From the NCBI GenBank assembly GCA_964483625.1, contig CAZABB010000008.1, forward strand, positions 1 through 58,102: 58,102 nt of DNA, in the 5' to 3' direction. This stretch comes from JAFGQU01 sp964483625 (GTDB lineage Bacteria; Omnitrophota; Gorgyraeia; Duberdicusellales; 4484-171). A program made the position numbers and the translations under genes. Within the stretch, counting starts at the first letter, position 1; the number at the start of each line of letters is the position of its first letter. Below are positions 32,641 to 41,380 of this stretch, piece after piece. The notes beneath the pieces were generated by a model, which saw nothing but the letters and a program-made list of their open reading frames with translations, ran no database searches and was not told where the DNA came from.

Positions 32641-33063
32641 CTATTCGGTGTCAGTGCTTTTTGGCCGCCAAGCGCGGGAGCGTTTTTTCTCGGCGTTCTT
32701 CTTTTTTGCCGCGAGCATCTTCTCTTTGGCCCGTTTGGAACGTTTTCGTTTCTGGCGGCGGATCTTCTCGATACGTTTGCGTTTCTGGGACTTTTTGCCT
32801 AACTGGATTTCTTCGATCTTATCGGTAAGTATCCGCCGGGCCAGGAAACGGTTCAGATTCTGGGAACGTTCTCTCTGGCATTTCACCTTGATCCCGGAAG
32901 GAATATGTTTCAGGTAGACGCAGGTTGCGGTTTTATTCACGTTCTGGCCGCCGTGCCCGCCCGAACGAATGAACCGCTCGCGGATGTCTTCCTCCCGGAT
33001 ATGCAGTCGTTCCATTTTTCCCTGGAGTGCCTGTTGTTTGGCCGGGGTAACATAGGGTGCCAT
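32641..33063 (-). CDS. Release-factor-like peptidyl-tRNA hydrolase (GGQ protein)
   Basis: A 140-aa protein with the class I release-factor motif GGHGGQNVNKT (GGQ at 38-40) but no codon-recognition domain, and a long Lys/Arg-rich C-terminal tail (from about 90). Size and tail match the ArfB/YaeJ or C12orf65 type, which free peptides from stalled ribosomes. The tail would enter the empty mRNA channel. It may be cotranscribed with the wHTH gene upstream (27 bases between). Confidence 0.88.
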   Translation of the reverse strand: MAPYVTPAKQQALQGKMERLHIREEDIRERFIRSGGHGGQNVNKTATCVYLKHIPSGIKVKCQRERSQNLNRFLARRILTDKIEEIQLGKKSQKRKRIEKIRRQKRKRSKRAKEKMLAAKKKNAEKKRSRAWRPKSTDTE

Positions 33064-33090
33064 GAACGATGTGTTTTGTAAGAAAACGGA

Positions 33091-33369
33091 TCAGCCGGCG
33101 GATTCCTGCGAAAGCCGCTGGGCCAGTTTGATTCCTTCTTCGGAAAGCTTTACGTAGAGCCCGCGTTGTTCGGGATCCGGGTGGTCTTCATCGATCTTAT
33201 TCAGATGCAGGAACCCTCTTTCCTGCAGGTCGAGAAGGCTTTCGACGACATCTTTCCAGAGCGTGTCGATTTCCTGGGCGATGTCTTTGACGTTTAAGCC
33301 CCTTTCGGTCTGTTTGTGGTGATGGCTGATAAATTGAATGATCTTTTTGTCCAGTTCGAGCTTATCCAT
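33091..33369 (-). CDS. Winged-helix domain protein
   Basis: A 92-aa protein predicted to be a single winged helix: helices around IIQFISHHHK and NVKDIAQEIDTLWKDVVESLLDLQERGFL, then a wing with acidic and proline residues (DEDHPDPEQRGLYV). A strong ribosome site (GGAGGAAACGAACCG) precedes the ATG. It could be a transcription regulator or an RNA/protein-binding module; the target is unknown. Confidence 0.7.
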   Translation of the reverse strand: MDKLELDKKIIQFISHHHKQTERGLNVKDIAQEIDTLWKDVVESLLDLQERGFLHLNKIDEDHPDPEQRGLYVKLSEEGIKLAQRLSQESAG

Positions 33370-33414
33370 CGGTTCGTTTCCTCCTTCCGGCGAACAATAG
33401 CGGTAATGTATCTT

Positions 33415-33442
33415 ATTTTAACAAGATCGTATCCGCTGTCAA
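33415..33442 (-). promoter_or_regulatory. Sigma-70 promoter for the winged-helix gene
   Basis: On the - strand TTGACA (33437-33442), a 16-base spacer and TAAAAT (33415-33420). Confidence 0.6.
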
Positions 33443-33482
33443 GATGTCGTTCTCCTGGAAGGTTTGGGGTCTGGGGTGGGGA

Positions 33483-34181
33483 TTATCGGGAGATGCTGGC
33501 TTTTTCCTCTTCGGACCGGGAGATGTCTTCGCGTATTTTCTTAAGCTGCTGCGTGGTAATAACGATTTCCACCCGGCGGTTCTGCCGGCGGCCTTCCGGA
33601 CTCGAATTATCGGCGACCGGTGTGTACTCGCCGTAGCTGTGGGCTGATATTCTCTGCGGCTGGATATCTCCAGCCTCGATAACATAATGCAGGACCGCCA
33701 GGGCCCGGGCGCTGGCCAGTTCCCAGTTGGAGCGCCAGCGGGAATATTTGATCGGAATGTTGTCGGTATGGCCTTCGACGACGATCAGGTAATCGGGCAC
33801 CTCGTTTTTCAGTACCCGGGAAACCTTACGCAGGGTCTCTTCGGCTTCCGGTTTGATCTTCGCCTTGCCGGAATCGAAGAAGATCTCATCAAGAAACGTC
33901 AGGATCAGGCCGCGTTCGGTCATTTCCAGTTTCGCGCGATAATCGGCGATTTCACCGCGAAGTTTATCGGCCAGCTGCGATTTAGCTTCCTGCAGTTTGT
34001 CGATTTCTTTTCCCCGTTCTTTGCGCAGTTTGTTCAGACGGTATTTGAGGATGGAAACCTCATTCTGCAACTGTTCCATTTTCCGGTTCTGCCGCAATCT
34101 CGTGCAGCCGGACAAAGGTATCCCGGCGGCAAAAATTACCGCGGCCAGAACTATGGGGTAAAGATATTTGGCTCTATTCAT
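33483..34181 (-). CDS. OmpA-family lipoprotein with coiled coil
   Basis: A 232-aa protein. The lipobox LSGC places the lipidated Cys at about 26; a coiled coil follows (about 35-90), then an OmpA/MotB peptidoglycan-binding domain with FFDSGKAKIKPEAEETL, VVEGHTDNIPI and RRVEIVI. It resembles Pal or the MotB-like stand-alone proteins that tether the outer membrane to the cell wall. A promoter lies 11 bases before the ATG. Confidence 0.88.
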   Translation of the reverse strand: MNRAKYLYPIVLAAVIFAAGIPLSGCTRLRQNRKMEQLQNEVSILKYRLNKLRKERGKEIDKLQEAKSQLADKLRGEIADYRAKLEMTERGLILTFLDEIFFDSGKAKIKPEAEETLRKVSRVLKNEVPDYLIVVEGHTDNIPIKYSRWRSNWELASARALAVLHYVIEAGDIQPQRISAHSYGEYTPVADNSSPEGRRQNRRVEIVITTQQLKKIREDISRSEEEKASISR

Positions 34182-34192
34182 GACTTTGATTA

Positions 34193-34220
34193 ATTATACA
34201 CCTTTTGAGGTTTCCGGCAA
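34193..34220 (-). promoter_or_regulatory. Sigma-70 promoter for the OmpA-family gene
   Basis: On the - strand TTGCCG (34215-34220), a 16-base spacer and TATAAT (34193-34198), followed 11 bases later by the ATG at 34181. Confidence 0.5.
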
Positions 34221-34321
34221 GGGGAAAAGTGTGAAATTTTCGTGACATAAAAAAATCCCGTTTCTTTTTCTTCTCCCTTCTCCCCTGCCGGAGATGTTCC
34301 GCAAAACAACAAGAATGCCGG

Positions 34322-34840
34322 TTACGTTCTCAGGCGCAGATAATCAATGACGCTGGTAATGCCGATAACCAAATACGCCCACAGCATAAGCCATACTCCC
34401 ACCGCGATCCGTACCTGCAGGCCCGGTTTCGCCAGGTCGACGGTTTTCAGCTTGTATGCCGCTCCGGCGAAGATGAGGCAGCCGATAATCCCCAGCCCAA
34501 GGTTGAATATTTTGTTTCGGGAAAGAAACAGCCGTAACAGAACGATAATGAGAGCCGAAAGCGGGACGACCCAGATCAGGTAGCTTTTGGTGTCGACGTC
34601 TTTGATACCCGGTTTAAACAGACGGGCGACCATCAGAATAAGTTTTGATTCCTCGCTATTGGCCATGATCGGGACCTCGAAGGCGCTGATCGATAAAAGC
34701 GAGGCGTCCTTTTTTTCTCCTGAGATGAGAGACGAGATCATTCCCAGTTCTTTCGACTGTACGTTGACCCAAGGCAAGAAGAACGCGATGACAATGAGCG
34801 CGGCACAGATGAAAATGACCGTGTTTCGTAATGAACCCAT
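34322..34840 (-). CDS. Hypothetical four-helix membrane protein
   Basis: About 172 aa from ATG 34840, chosen because AAAGGAGGAAAAAAT precedes it; the frame is open for 15 more codons. Helices lie at about 6-26, 90-108, 115-135 and 145-168. The loop after helix 1 begins PWVNVQSKELG, a pattern seen in small membrane proteins of unknown function. No catalytic motif. Confidence 0.65.
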   Translation of the reverse strand: MGSLRNTVIFICAALIVIAFFLPWVNVQSKELGMISSLISGEKKDASLLSISAFEVPIMANSEESKLILMVARLFKPGIKDVDTKSYLIWVVPLSALIIVLLRLFLSRNKIFNLGLGIIGCLIFAGAAYKLKTVDLAKPGLQVRIAVGVWLMLWAYLVIGITSVIDYLRLRT

Positions 34841-34918
34841 ATTTTTTCCTCCTTTCGGCTGTGTTCCTGTAAAGACTATCGGCAATTTCTCTATCCGCTG
34901 ATCGCTTACCGCTGTCCG

Positions 34919-35827
34919 CTATGTACATATTTCCTGAAAAAAACATCTGGCACATCGCGCGGTTATTTCGGTTTTCGTGCATTGTGCCGGGATGATCTCG
35001 TTGTCGCTTCCCTCTTTAAGCAGAGAACGCATTTCTTTGATGCTGTGCCGTAAAAATGTCCGCACGGTATCGGCGTCGATGGTTTCAATCGGATTCAGCG
35101 CGATTTTTTCCTCAAGAAGGTAGACCGGGAAGATGCCGATTTCATGCGGTCGCGCCTGCCATTTGCTCTGGGCATAAAGCGCGTAACAGGAAAGCTGAAG
35201 GGTATCGTTCTCGGAGGGTTTGCCGGTTTTCCAGTCGTACAGCCGTATGCCTTCGTCGCGTATCGCGAAATCCGGCACCACGTACAGTTTCGTCCCTTCG
35301 AAAAGAAAGCTGTCGATCTCCTCCAGGGACAAAAAATGGCCCCGGGGATTTGCCGCCAACGTGTCGATATAGGCGAGGAACCCGGACGCGTAGAAATTCC
35401 TGATTCCCCCATACACTTTTCGCTTCACTGTGCGGTCGATGTCTTCCTGAGAGACCTCTTTCCGGTAGTAATGTTCGAAGAGGTTCAGGTAGGCTTTCGG
35501 GCTTTTCAGCCAACATTTCTTCCGGGAATCTTCCCATTGGGATGAGAGAGCCAGGTGAGCGTTCTTTATGGCCGCGGCGTAGGGTGTTGCTTTTTTTGCC
35601 ATTCGTTGGGTGATGATTCCGGCCAGGAGCTGATGGACCAGGGTTCCCGCCCACATATCCAGATTTTGCATTTTTTTTAAGACGTACGCTTTCCGCGCGC
35701 GATCAGGCGCGTGCCGGTCCCAGCCGCCCCAGGATTCGTAATAATAGTAGTAATACGCCCGGCGGCATTCGTTGAACAGTTTATGGCGGGAGAAGGACCA
35801 GCTGAATTCGTTTTTTAACAGAGGCAT
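34919..35827 (-). CDS. PD-(D/E)XK nuclease family protein (RecB/Cas4-like)
   Basis: A 302-aa protein with FSRHKLFNECRRAYYY at the start, GTLVHQ (motif I), the active-site strand VVPDFAIRDEGIRLYDWKTGK and the QLSCYALY helix. C-terminal cysteines (AQCTKTEITARCARCFFQEIC) may coordinate an Fe-S cluster together with an N-terminal Cys, as in Cas4 and AddB. No cas genes or CRISPR array are nearby, so a DNA-repair role is more likely than adaptation. It lies 15 bases from the flavin-binding gene upstream. Confidence 0.88.
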   Translation of the reverse strand: MPLLKNEFSWSFSRHKLFNECRRAYYYYYYESWGGWDRHAPDRARKAYVLKKMQNLDMWAGTLVHQLLAGIITQRMAKKATPYAAAIKNAHLALSSQWEDSRKKCWLKSPKAYLNLFEHYYRKEVSQEDIDRTVKRKVYGGIRNFYASGFLAYIDTLAANPRGHFLSLEEIDSFLFEGTKLYVVPDFAIRDEGIRLYDWKTGKPSENDTLQLSCYALYAQSKWQARPHEIGIFPVYLLEEKIALNPIETIDADTVRTFLRHSIKEMRSLLKEGSDNEIIPAQCTKTEITARCARCFFQEICT

Positions 35828-35842
35828 CGTATATAAGAGTGA

Positions 35843-36316
35843 TCAGTCGATCTTTTCGCGTTCAAGGTTGCCTTGCGGCCCGATACGTACGATCTCTTCT
35901 ATTTTAATCCTGAAAAGGACCACCCGGTCGGGAAAGGAAAGTTCGGTGTGTTCATGCGGACGGCTGCTGCGGATTCCCTCGATCACCCTTTTGGCGGAGA
36001 ACGCAAGAAGCTTATTGTTGAATTCCCGGGTTAATTGTCTGTGTTCGGGCCCCTTCTCGATGATTTCCACGGTCCCGTTGAGCTGGTATCCCACAATGCT
36101 GTCCAGGTTCATCGTCGCCAGCGAAGCCCGCGGATTCACTTTGAGATTGCGCCAGGTACGGCCGATGATGTAGTCAACCAGATAAATGGATTCCTTTGCT
36201 ACTTTCAGAAGAAATTTCGGAGCGACGTTGGGAGTATGCTGGAAATCGCAGGTGGCGACATTGATGAACTCTCTCTTTTTCAGAAGGTCGAAGATCTCTT
36301 TGTTTAAGACAGCCAT
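35843..36316 (-). CDS. Pyridoxamine-phosphate-oxidase-like flavin protein
   Basis: A 157-aa split-barrel protein with N-terminal NVATCDFQHTPNVAPKFLL and the strand VYLVDYIIGRTWRNLKVNPRASL region typical of the FMN/F420/heme-binding PNPOx superfamily. It is too short and lacks the signature of true PdxH. It is followed by the nuclease gene and preceded by a homologous gene, and lies within a redox neighbourhood. Cofactor and substrate unknown. Confidence 0.78.
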   Translation of the reverse strand: MAVLNKEIFDLLKKREFINVATCDFQHTPNVAPKFLLKVAKESIYLVDYIIGRTWRNLKVNPRASLATMNLDSIVGYQLNGTVEIIEKGPEHRQLTREFNNKLLAFSAKRVIEGIRSSRPHEHTELSFPDRVVLFRIKIEEIVRIGPQGNLEREKID

Positions 36317-36334
36317 CGTCTCGTTCCTCTCGAT

Positions 36335-36832
36335 TCAGGGTTCTTTTTTCTTCTTGTGTGGTTTCTTCAGATGAGCGGGAGTCAAATCGACGATCTGCTC
36401 CACGCGGGCGACGATGAGGTATTTCGGATGAGGGAACCGGGCTTCGGGATGATGCTTACCCTGCTTATCGGTCTGAATGTTCTTGATGACCCGGGTGGAA
36501 ACGCGCTGGACGACTTTTTCTTCCCAGCTTTTGACGATACCGGCGGCGATCTTTTCTCTCGCGACGATTTCTCCTTTTCCTTTGAGCGTATAGCCGGTGA
36601 AGACGTGTTCGTCGACGGAGGTCAGGCTGAGCGTGGGGTTCCGGCGTAAATTTTCGAACGTCCGGGCGAAATAGAGGTCGATCAGATAGATCTTCCCTTC
36701 CGGTTCGATCCCGGCGATCCCTTTTGCCGAACAGTGAATTTTCTGTTCGGCGTCGAGGGTCGAGGCGATTACGAAGTTCTGCCGGCTGAAAAAGTTAACG
36801 ATGGCCGCGGGTATTTCGATGTGGTTGCTCAT
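36335..36832 (-). CDS. Pyridoxamine-phosphate-oxidase-like flavin protein (second)
   Basis: A 165-aa relative of the next gene, sharing FVIASTLDAEQKIHCSAKGI and IYLIDLYFARTFENLRRNPTLSL, the same split-barrel plan. The C-terminus is lysine-rich. The start overlaps the thioredoxin reductase stop by four bases, tying it to the redox operon. The pair is probably an old duplication. Confidence 0.78.
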   Translation of the reverse strand: MSNHIEIPAAIVNFFSRQNFVIASTLDAEQKIHCSAKGIAGIEPEGKIYLIDLYFARTFENLRRNPTLSLTSVDEHVFTGYTLKGKGEIVAREKIAAGIVKSWEEKVVQRVSTRVIKNIQTDKQGKHHPEARFPHPKYLIVARVEQIVDLTPAHLKKPHKKKKEP

Positions 36833-37755
36833 GAGTATGCGTCCGGGTTAAGGTTCAGATAACGGAACGCCGCCAGCGCCGCTTTGGCTCCTTCGCCGGC
36901 GGCGATAATAATCTGTTTTTCCGGGACGGTGGTTACGTCTCCGGCGGCAAACAGTCCGTCGATATTCGTCCGGTTGTGGCAGTCGACGACGATCTCACCG
37001 TCTTCGTTCTTTTTGGCGGCGGCGATGATCTTTGAATTGGGAAGCAATCCGATCTCGATAAATACTCCCGCGGTGGACAGGTCGAAGGAATCATTGTCTC
37101 GGGTAATGGTGATTCCAGAGACGAACTTCTCCCCGAAGATTTTCTCCACGCGGGCATTGGTATATATTTCGACGTTGGGAGCCCTGCGGGCTTTCTCTAC
37201 CATAATCGGGTCGGCGGTTAATTGACCGGTATTATTGATGAGATAGACCCGCGGCGATATCTTCATCATCTGCAGGACCGCGTCCAGGGCCGAATTTCCC
37301 CCTCCGATAACGGAGACCGGTTTATCTTTGAATATCGGGCCGTCACAGGTCGCGCAGTAGGTTACGCCGCGGTTTTTAAATTCCGCCTCACCCGGGACGT
37401 TGAGTTGCCGCGGGCGCTTCCCTGTCGCGACGATGAGGGTACGGCTCCGGTAACGGGCCTCTTCGGTGGATACGGTAAATATCCCGTTGACGCGGTCTAT
37501 TGCCGTTACCGTCTGAGGCGTTCGGACCTCTATCCCGTAGGAGTCGATATGCTGCTGGAATTTTTTCGTAAGATCGGGCCCGGTGATAAACTGATATCCG
37601 GTATAATTCTCGATGTCGCCGCTCCAGGTCGTTTGTCCGCCGATATCCCGGCTGATGATCAGGAAATCTATTTTTTTGCGTACCGCGTACACCGCGGCGG
37701 TAATCCCGGCGGGCCCGGCACCGATAATCAACAGATCATGGATTTTTTCAGGCAT
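36829..37755 (-). CDS. trxB: Thioredoxin reductase
   Basis: A 308-aa FAD/NAD(P)H oxidoreductase: GAGPAGITAA at 12-21, redox pair CATC at Cys134 and Cys137, the second Rossmann motif GGGNSALDAV and FAAGDV near the end. It supplies electrons to thioredoxin or glutaredoxin-like proteins; the neighbouring NrdH-like glutaredoxin is the obvious partner, its gene ending two bases upstream. Confidence 0.93.
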   Translation of the reverse strand: MPEKIHDLLIIGAGPAGITAAVYAVRKKIDFLIISRDIGGQTTWSGDIENYTGYQFITGPDLTKKFQQHIDSYGIEVRTPQTVTAIDRVNGIFTVSTEEARYRSRTLIVATGKRPRQLNVPGEAEFKNRGVTYCATCDGPIFKDKPVSVIGGGNSALDAVLQMMKISPRVYLINNTGQLTADPIMVEKARRAPNVEIYTNARVEKIFGEKFVSGITITRDNDSFDLSTAGVFIEIGLLPNSKIIAAAKKNEDGEIVVDCHNRTNIDGLFAAGDVTTVPEKQIIIAAGEGAKAALAAFRYLNLNPDAYS

Positions 37756-37756
37756 A

Positions 37757-37987
37757 TTACTTTTTCAGTATCGAGTCAATGCGGTTTCTATCGAATCCGA
37801 CGATGAGGTCTCCGTCGATGACGATAACCGGTACTCCCATTTGTCCGGACAGTTCTACCATCTGATTCCGGGCGGCATCGTCGGCGGAAACATCGATATC
37901 GGCATACGAAATATTCTGCGCGGATAAGTATTCCTTCGCCATTTTGCAATAGGGACAGGTCGGTGTCGAGAAAATTTTTATATCCAT
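37757..37987 (-). CDS. NrdH-like glutaredoxin
   Basis: A 76-aa thioredoxin-fold protein with the redox motif CPYC (Cys11, Cys14) and the cis-Pro segment MGVPVIVIDGDLIVGFDR. NrdH-type glutaredoxins are reduced by thioredoxin reductase rather than glutathione, which fits the adjacent trxB. Confidence 0.9.
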   Translation of the reverse strand: MDIKIFSTPTCPYCKMAKEYLSAQNISYADIDVSADDAARNQMVELSGQMGVPVIVIDGDLIVGFDRNRIDSILKK

Positions 37988-38004
37988 GGTCTCGGTGCTC
38001 CTTC

Positions 38005-38490
38005 TTAACGGGACAATAAATTCCTTTTTATCGAGCAGAGGTTTGCCAGGTGCTTTTTCTCTTCGGCGATGACGTTGTCGATGTGCTTCTGCTGTTGGGG
38101 CTTTACGTAATCACGCAGGGCGGTATAGGCCAAGATCGATTCTTTTTCGATGAAGATGCCGAAGTTGACCGCTTCGATATCGGAAGCAAACAGCTCTTTG
38201 GTCTTTTGTTCGATACGTTCCTGGGTGATGATGTATTCCGCGGCGAGCGCGCGCAGATAGGCCGAGTACTCTCCCGGGCTGTAATCATTCACAATATAGG
38301 TATCTACCGCCTCGAGCATGCGCTGGAAAATCTCTCGGTGCCTTTTCTCCTGATCTTTCAGGTATCGCCAGATGTTCTTGACCTGTTCGTTTGCGGTTTT
38401 CTCTTCCAACCGGGCATACAGCTTCTGTCCGTTGGTTTCCACATTGACCGCAATGCGGATGATCTCCGCCGGGCTGAAGATTTTTTCCAT
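38005..38490 (-). CDS. Ferritin-like diiron protein (rubrerythrin-like, no rubredoxin domain)
   Basis: A 161-aa four-helix protein. Conserved acidic and histidine residues are spread over the helices (NVETNGQKLY, DQEKRHREIF, EKESILAY, AEEKKHLANL), the E/ExxH pattern of rubrerythrin relatives. No rubredoxin-like cysteines are present. Its start overlaps the FprA stop (TGATG), with a ribosome site inside fprA. A peroxide-scavenging role is likely. Confidence 0.85.
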   Translation of the reverse strand: MEKIFSPAEIIRIAVNVETNGQKLYARLEEKTANEQVKNIWRYLKDQEKRHREIFQRMLEAVDTYIVNDYSPGEYSAYLRALAAEYIITQERIEQKTKELFASDIEAVNFGIFIEKESILAYTALRDYVKPQQQKHIDNVIAEEKKHLANLCSIKRNLLSR

Positions 38491-39686
38491 CAGAGAACTC
38501 CTTTAGTTAATGATGCGAGTGTATCTTTTACCTTTTCTTTTACCGCACCGAGACGGTTCAAATCGTTTTCATCGGGGACGAACTGGATATAGGTGCCTTC
38601 TCCGATCAATTTCAGACCGGCGGTCCGCAGGTCTTCCTCCATGGTTGCGAATCCCGCCTGAGACCACCCGTAGGATCCAAACGTCATCGCCAGGCGGTTC
38701 CTTGGTTTTAATCCTTTCATGTAGGTCAGAAGCGCGGCGATTGAAGGTAAAATCTGGTTGTTTAAAATCGGAGAACCCATCAGGATGATTTTCGAACGCA
38801 TAACGTGAGTCATGATATCGGCCAGCGGAGTGAGAGAAACATTCAGTATCTCTGTGGGCACGTTTCCCCCATCAAGCGTCTCGTAGAGACGCCGGGCCAT
38901 GAGTTCGGTGGAATGCCACATCGTATCGTAGATGATCGTTACTTTGGGGTCGGTATCATGCGCGGCCCAGCGCTGATACAGGGATGTGATCCGGGTGATA
39001 TCTTCGTTCCGGCGCCAGAGCGTGCCGTGTGACGGGCAGATCATATCGAGAGTAAGCCCTTTAAGGTGAGTCAACGCTTTCTGCACCTGGACGCCGTACG
39101 GCAGAACAATGTTGGCGTAATATTTTGCCGCTTCTTCGATAATGATATCGGTGCCGACTTCATCGGCGAACCGCAGATCGGACGCGTAATGCTGGCCGAA
39201 GGCGTCATTGGGAAAAAGAACGCGTTGTTCTCTCAGGTATGTTGCCATCGAGTCGGGCCAGTGGACCATCGGCATCAGATAAAACTGCAGGGTTCTTTTT
39301 CCGATCGTCAGAGCTTCCCCGTTTTGGACGACTTTGAATTTCCAGTCCTTTTTGAAATGGCGGCGCAGTCCCTCCTGGCCCTTGGGCGAGCAGACAACGC
39401 GGGCTTGAGGGCAATGCTCCAAGAGAGCGTCGATTGATCCGGAGTGGTCCATCTCGGTATGATTGGAGATGATGTATTTGATCTTTGCCGGATCGATGAC
39501 GTCACCGATCCGACGCAGCATCTCCTCTGTCCCGTAATGTTTTACGGTATCGATGAGGGTTGGTTCTTCGTCGATGACCAGATAGGCGTTATAGGTCGAA
39601 CCATACGGGGTAGTATATCCGTGAAAGGTCCTTAAGTCCCAGTCGATGTATCCGGTCCAGTATATGTTTCGGGAAATTTCCGTCAT
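38490..39686 (-). CDS. fprA: Flavodiiron protein (A-type flavoprotein)
   Basis: A 398-aa protein: an N-terminal metallo-beta-lactamase-like diiron domain with NHTEMDHSGS and later ligands (VHWPDSM, PSHG), then a C-terminal flavodoxin domain (YDTMWHSTELMARRL, GSPILNNQILPSI). These enzymes reduce oxygen to water or NO to N2O in anaerobes using rubredoxin as donor; a rubredoxin gene lies 650 bases upstream. The start region overlaps an intergenic repeat and shows no ribosome site. Confidence 0.94.
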   Translation of the reverse strand: MTEISRNIYWTGYIDWDLRTFHGYTTPYGSTYNAYLVIDEEPTLIDTVKHYGTEEMLRRIGDVIDPAKIKYIISNHTEMDHSGSIDALLEHCPQARVVCSPKGQEGLRRHFKKDWKFKVVQNGEALTIGKRTLQFYLMPMVHWPDSMATYLREQRVLFPNDAFGQHYASDLRFADEVGTDIIIEEAAKYYANIVLPYGVQVQKALTHLKGLTLDMICPSHGTLWRRNEDITRITSLYQRWAAHDTDPKVTIIYDTMWHSTELMARRLYETLDGGNVPTEILNVSLTPLADIMTHVMRSKIILMGSPILNNQILPSIAALLTYMKGLKPRNRLAMTFGSYGWSQAGFATMEEDLRTAGLKLIGEGTYIQFVPDENDLNRLGAVKEKVKDTLASLTKGVL

Positions 39687-39689
39687 ATC

Positions 39690-39800
39690 ATCGTAATGCG
39701 AAACGCCGAACGCGTTCTGCGTAATATGTCTTTTTGAACAATATCCTCCGTTTTTTGTATCTTCACGCGTTACGCATGACGCGATACGCGTTCCGACCCC
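39690..39800. repeat. Intergenic word-repeat, ACGCGTTACGC family
   Basis: CGTAATGCGAAACGCCGAAC and CGCGTTACGCATGACGCGAT carry the same words in opposite sense with an AT-rich middle. It is related to the copies at 1-300. Confidence 0.5.
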
Positions 39801-40301
39801 CTATTTGCACATGATTTTGATATCGTCCTGTATCGCTTCCAGATCTTCTTCGTGTTCGATTTCGTCTTCAAGGATTTTCAGGGCCATGTCGTAGGTAACC
39901 GGGTCTTTGTCCTTAGTGTAATCGATCAATTTTTTGTATACGGTGATGGCGCATTGTTCGCCTTTGATGTTTTGCTCTAACAGGGTGCGGACGTCGGGAT
40001 CCTGCGGTTTATCGTATCCGCAATTAGTGTGCTTCTCCCATTCTTTCGGCTCAAGAAGCGGAGTCCCCCCCAGCTGGATAATTCGGTCGGCAACCATGCC
40101 GGCATGACGGAGTTCATCGGCGGCATGCTGGGTAAGTTCGGCGACGACCGCTTCCCGCGGGATACCTTTGGCGACTTTTGCTCCGATCCAGTACTGATAA
40201 TAAGCCAGCCATTCGTCGGCAAACGCTTTATTTAAGAGTTCGATGAGCTTTTCGACATTGATCCCCAGGTCTTTTAAAATCTCTCTTCCTTTGGTTCCCA
40301 T
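39801..40301 (-). CDS. Dps-like ferritin (DPSL/thioferritin type)
   Basis: A 166-aa four-helix protein with diiron ligands Glu30, Glu63xxHis66, Glu115 and Glu147xxHis150. Cys94 (HTNCGY) and Cys117 (GEQCAIT) occupy the positions of the paired cysteines that define Dps-like (thioferritin) proteins, which use peroxide to store iron. A good ribosome site (AAAGGAGAAAAGCT) precedes it. It is part of the oxygen-defence run. Confidence 0.85.
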   Translation of the reverse strand: MGTKGREILKDLGINVEKLIELLNKAFADEWLAYYQYWIGAKVAKGIPREAVVAELTQHAADELRHAGMVADRIIQLGGTPLLEPKEWEKHTNCGYDKPQDPDVRTLLEQNIKGEQCAITVYKKLIDYTKDKDPVTYDMALKILEDEIEHEEDLEAIQDDIKIMCK

Positions 40302-40337
40302 AGCTTTTCTCCTTTCGGTTTTGTTTTTTAAACGGTA

Positions 40338-40499
40338 CTATTCTTCGGGCTCGAATTGACTTTTGTCCACGCCGCAAACCGGACATACCCAGGAATCGGG
40401 GGTGTCTTCGAATGCCGTCCCGGCGGCAATACCGGAATCGGGATCGCCGATTTCGGGATTATAAATATATCCGCATGCGGTACATTTGTATTTTTTCAT
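40338..40499 (-). CDS. Rubredoxin
   Basis: A 53-aa ORF from ATG 40499 to TAG 40338, preceded by AAAAGGAGGAGCA. It contains KCTACGYIYNPEIGDPDSGI and WVCPVCGVDKSQFE, the two CxxC knuckles of an Fe(Cys)4 rubredoxin with the usual length. It should carry electrons to the flavodiiron protein and rubrerythrins nearby; the FNR-type flavoprotein upstream is a candidate reductase. Confidence 0.95.
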   Translation of the reverse strand: MKKYKCTACGYIYNPEIGDPDSGIAAGTAFEDTPDSWVCPVCGVDKSQFEPEE

Positions 40500-40589
40500 T
40501 GCTCCTCCTTTTTTTGACGAACCAGCCGGTTTATTTTCGGTAAAAGAAATTTTACCACATTTTTCACTCTTGCAAACAGAAAACCTGTA

Positions 40590-40722
40590 CAGTCATAAGT
40601 TGTAAGTTATAAGATGTAAGATGTAAGATTCATTTTGCTTATAAACTATAACTGACTCGTCGCAATCCGTAGCTCATCTGATCTGCTCTGGGTATAACTT
40701 ATAGCTTACCGCTTACACCTGT
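40590..40722. repeat. Intergenic word-repeat, TAAGTTATAAG family
   Basis: The left end stutters GTAAGTTATAAGATGTAAG; the right end has TATAACTTATAGCTTACCGC, the same words inverted. The two arms flank about 60 bases of unrelated sequence between rubredoxin and rubrerythrin. Confidence 0.6.
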
Positions 40723-41226
40723 TTAAAATTTTTTAAAGATCTCCTTTTTCGCTCCGCAGACCGGACAGAAGTCTTCCGGTTCCCCTTCATGCGTGTAGCC
40801 GCAGACCGGGCAGATATAGACTTCTTTCAATTCAATGTCTTTGCCGGCGGAAGCGCTCTCTTTGGCCCGGCCGTACATCCGGGCGTGGATTTTTTCGGCT
40901 TCCAGCGCGTAATGAGTCGATTTCTCGGCGGCTTTTTCCTGCTGTTCTCTGGCCTGATTCTCATAGGCCGGGTACATTTCATTGACTTCAAACGTCTCGC
41001 CTTTGATCGCGGCCGCAAGGTTTGCGGGGGTATCGCTTACGCCTTCAAGCACGTTTAAGTGGTTGGTGGCGTGTACCTGTTCGGCATAGGCGATGGCCCG
41101 GAACAGGCGGGCAATGTTGGGCTTTCCTTCTTTCTGAGCCTTATCGGCAAAAACAATATACTTCATGTGGGCCTGTGATTCTCCGGCGAACGCAGTCTGA
41201 ATATTTTGCTTGGTCATTTCATGCAT
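40723..41226 (-). CDS. Rubrerythrin
   Basis: A 167-aa protein with a ferritin-like N-terminal domain (FAGESQAHMKY, AEQVHATNHL, EAEKIHARMY) and a C-terminal rubredoxin-like iron site (CPVCGYTHEGEPEDFCPVCG). It reduces hydrogen peroxide with electrons from rubredoxin. AAAAGGAGGAAGGC supports the start. Confidence 0.93.
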   Translation of the reverse strand: MHEMTKQNIQTAFAGESQAHMKYIVFADKAQKEGKPNIARLFRAIAYAEQVHATNHLNVLEGVSDTPANLAAAIKGETFEVNEMYPAYENQAREQQEKAAEKSTHYALEAEKIHARMYGRAKESASAGKDIELKEVYICPVCGYTHEGEPEDFCPVCGAKKEIFKKF

Positions 41227-41380
41227 GATGCCTTCCTCCTTTTAATTTATCGGTATGATTTGTTCCCATTTTTTATGTTCGGCAGTTCGTTTTTTTTGAA
41301 TTTTCGGCGTTTATTATCTTTGCGTTTTGATAACCGATCTTTATACCCGCCATTTTTAATATTTGATTTTTGATTTAACT

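Noticed and set aside
34919..35827. Cas4 of a CRISPR system
   Set aside because: Family resemblance only; no array or other cas gene is in the window.
37222..37806. 194-codon + strand ORF
   Set aside because: Antisense shadow of trxB and the glutaredoxin gene, whose motifs are unambiguous.
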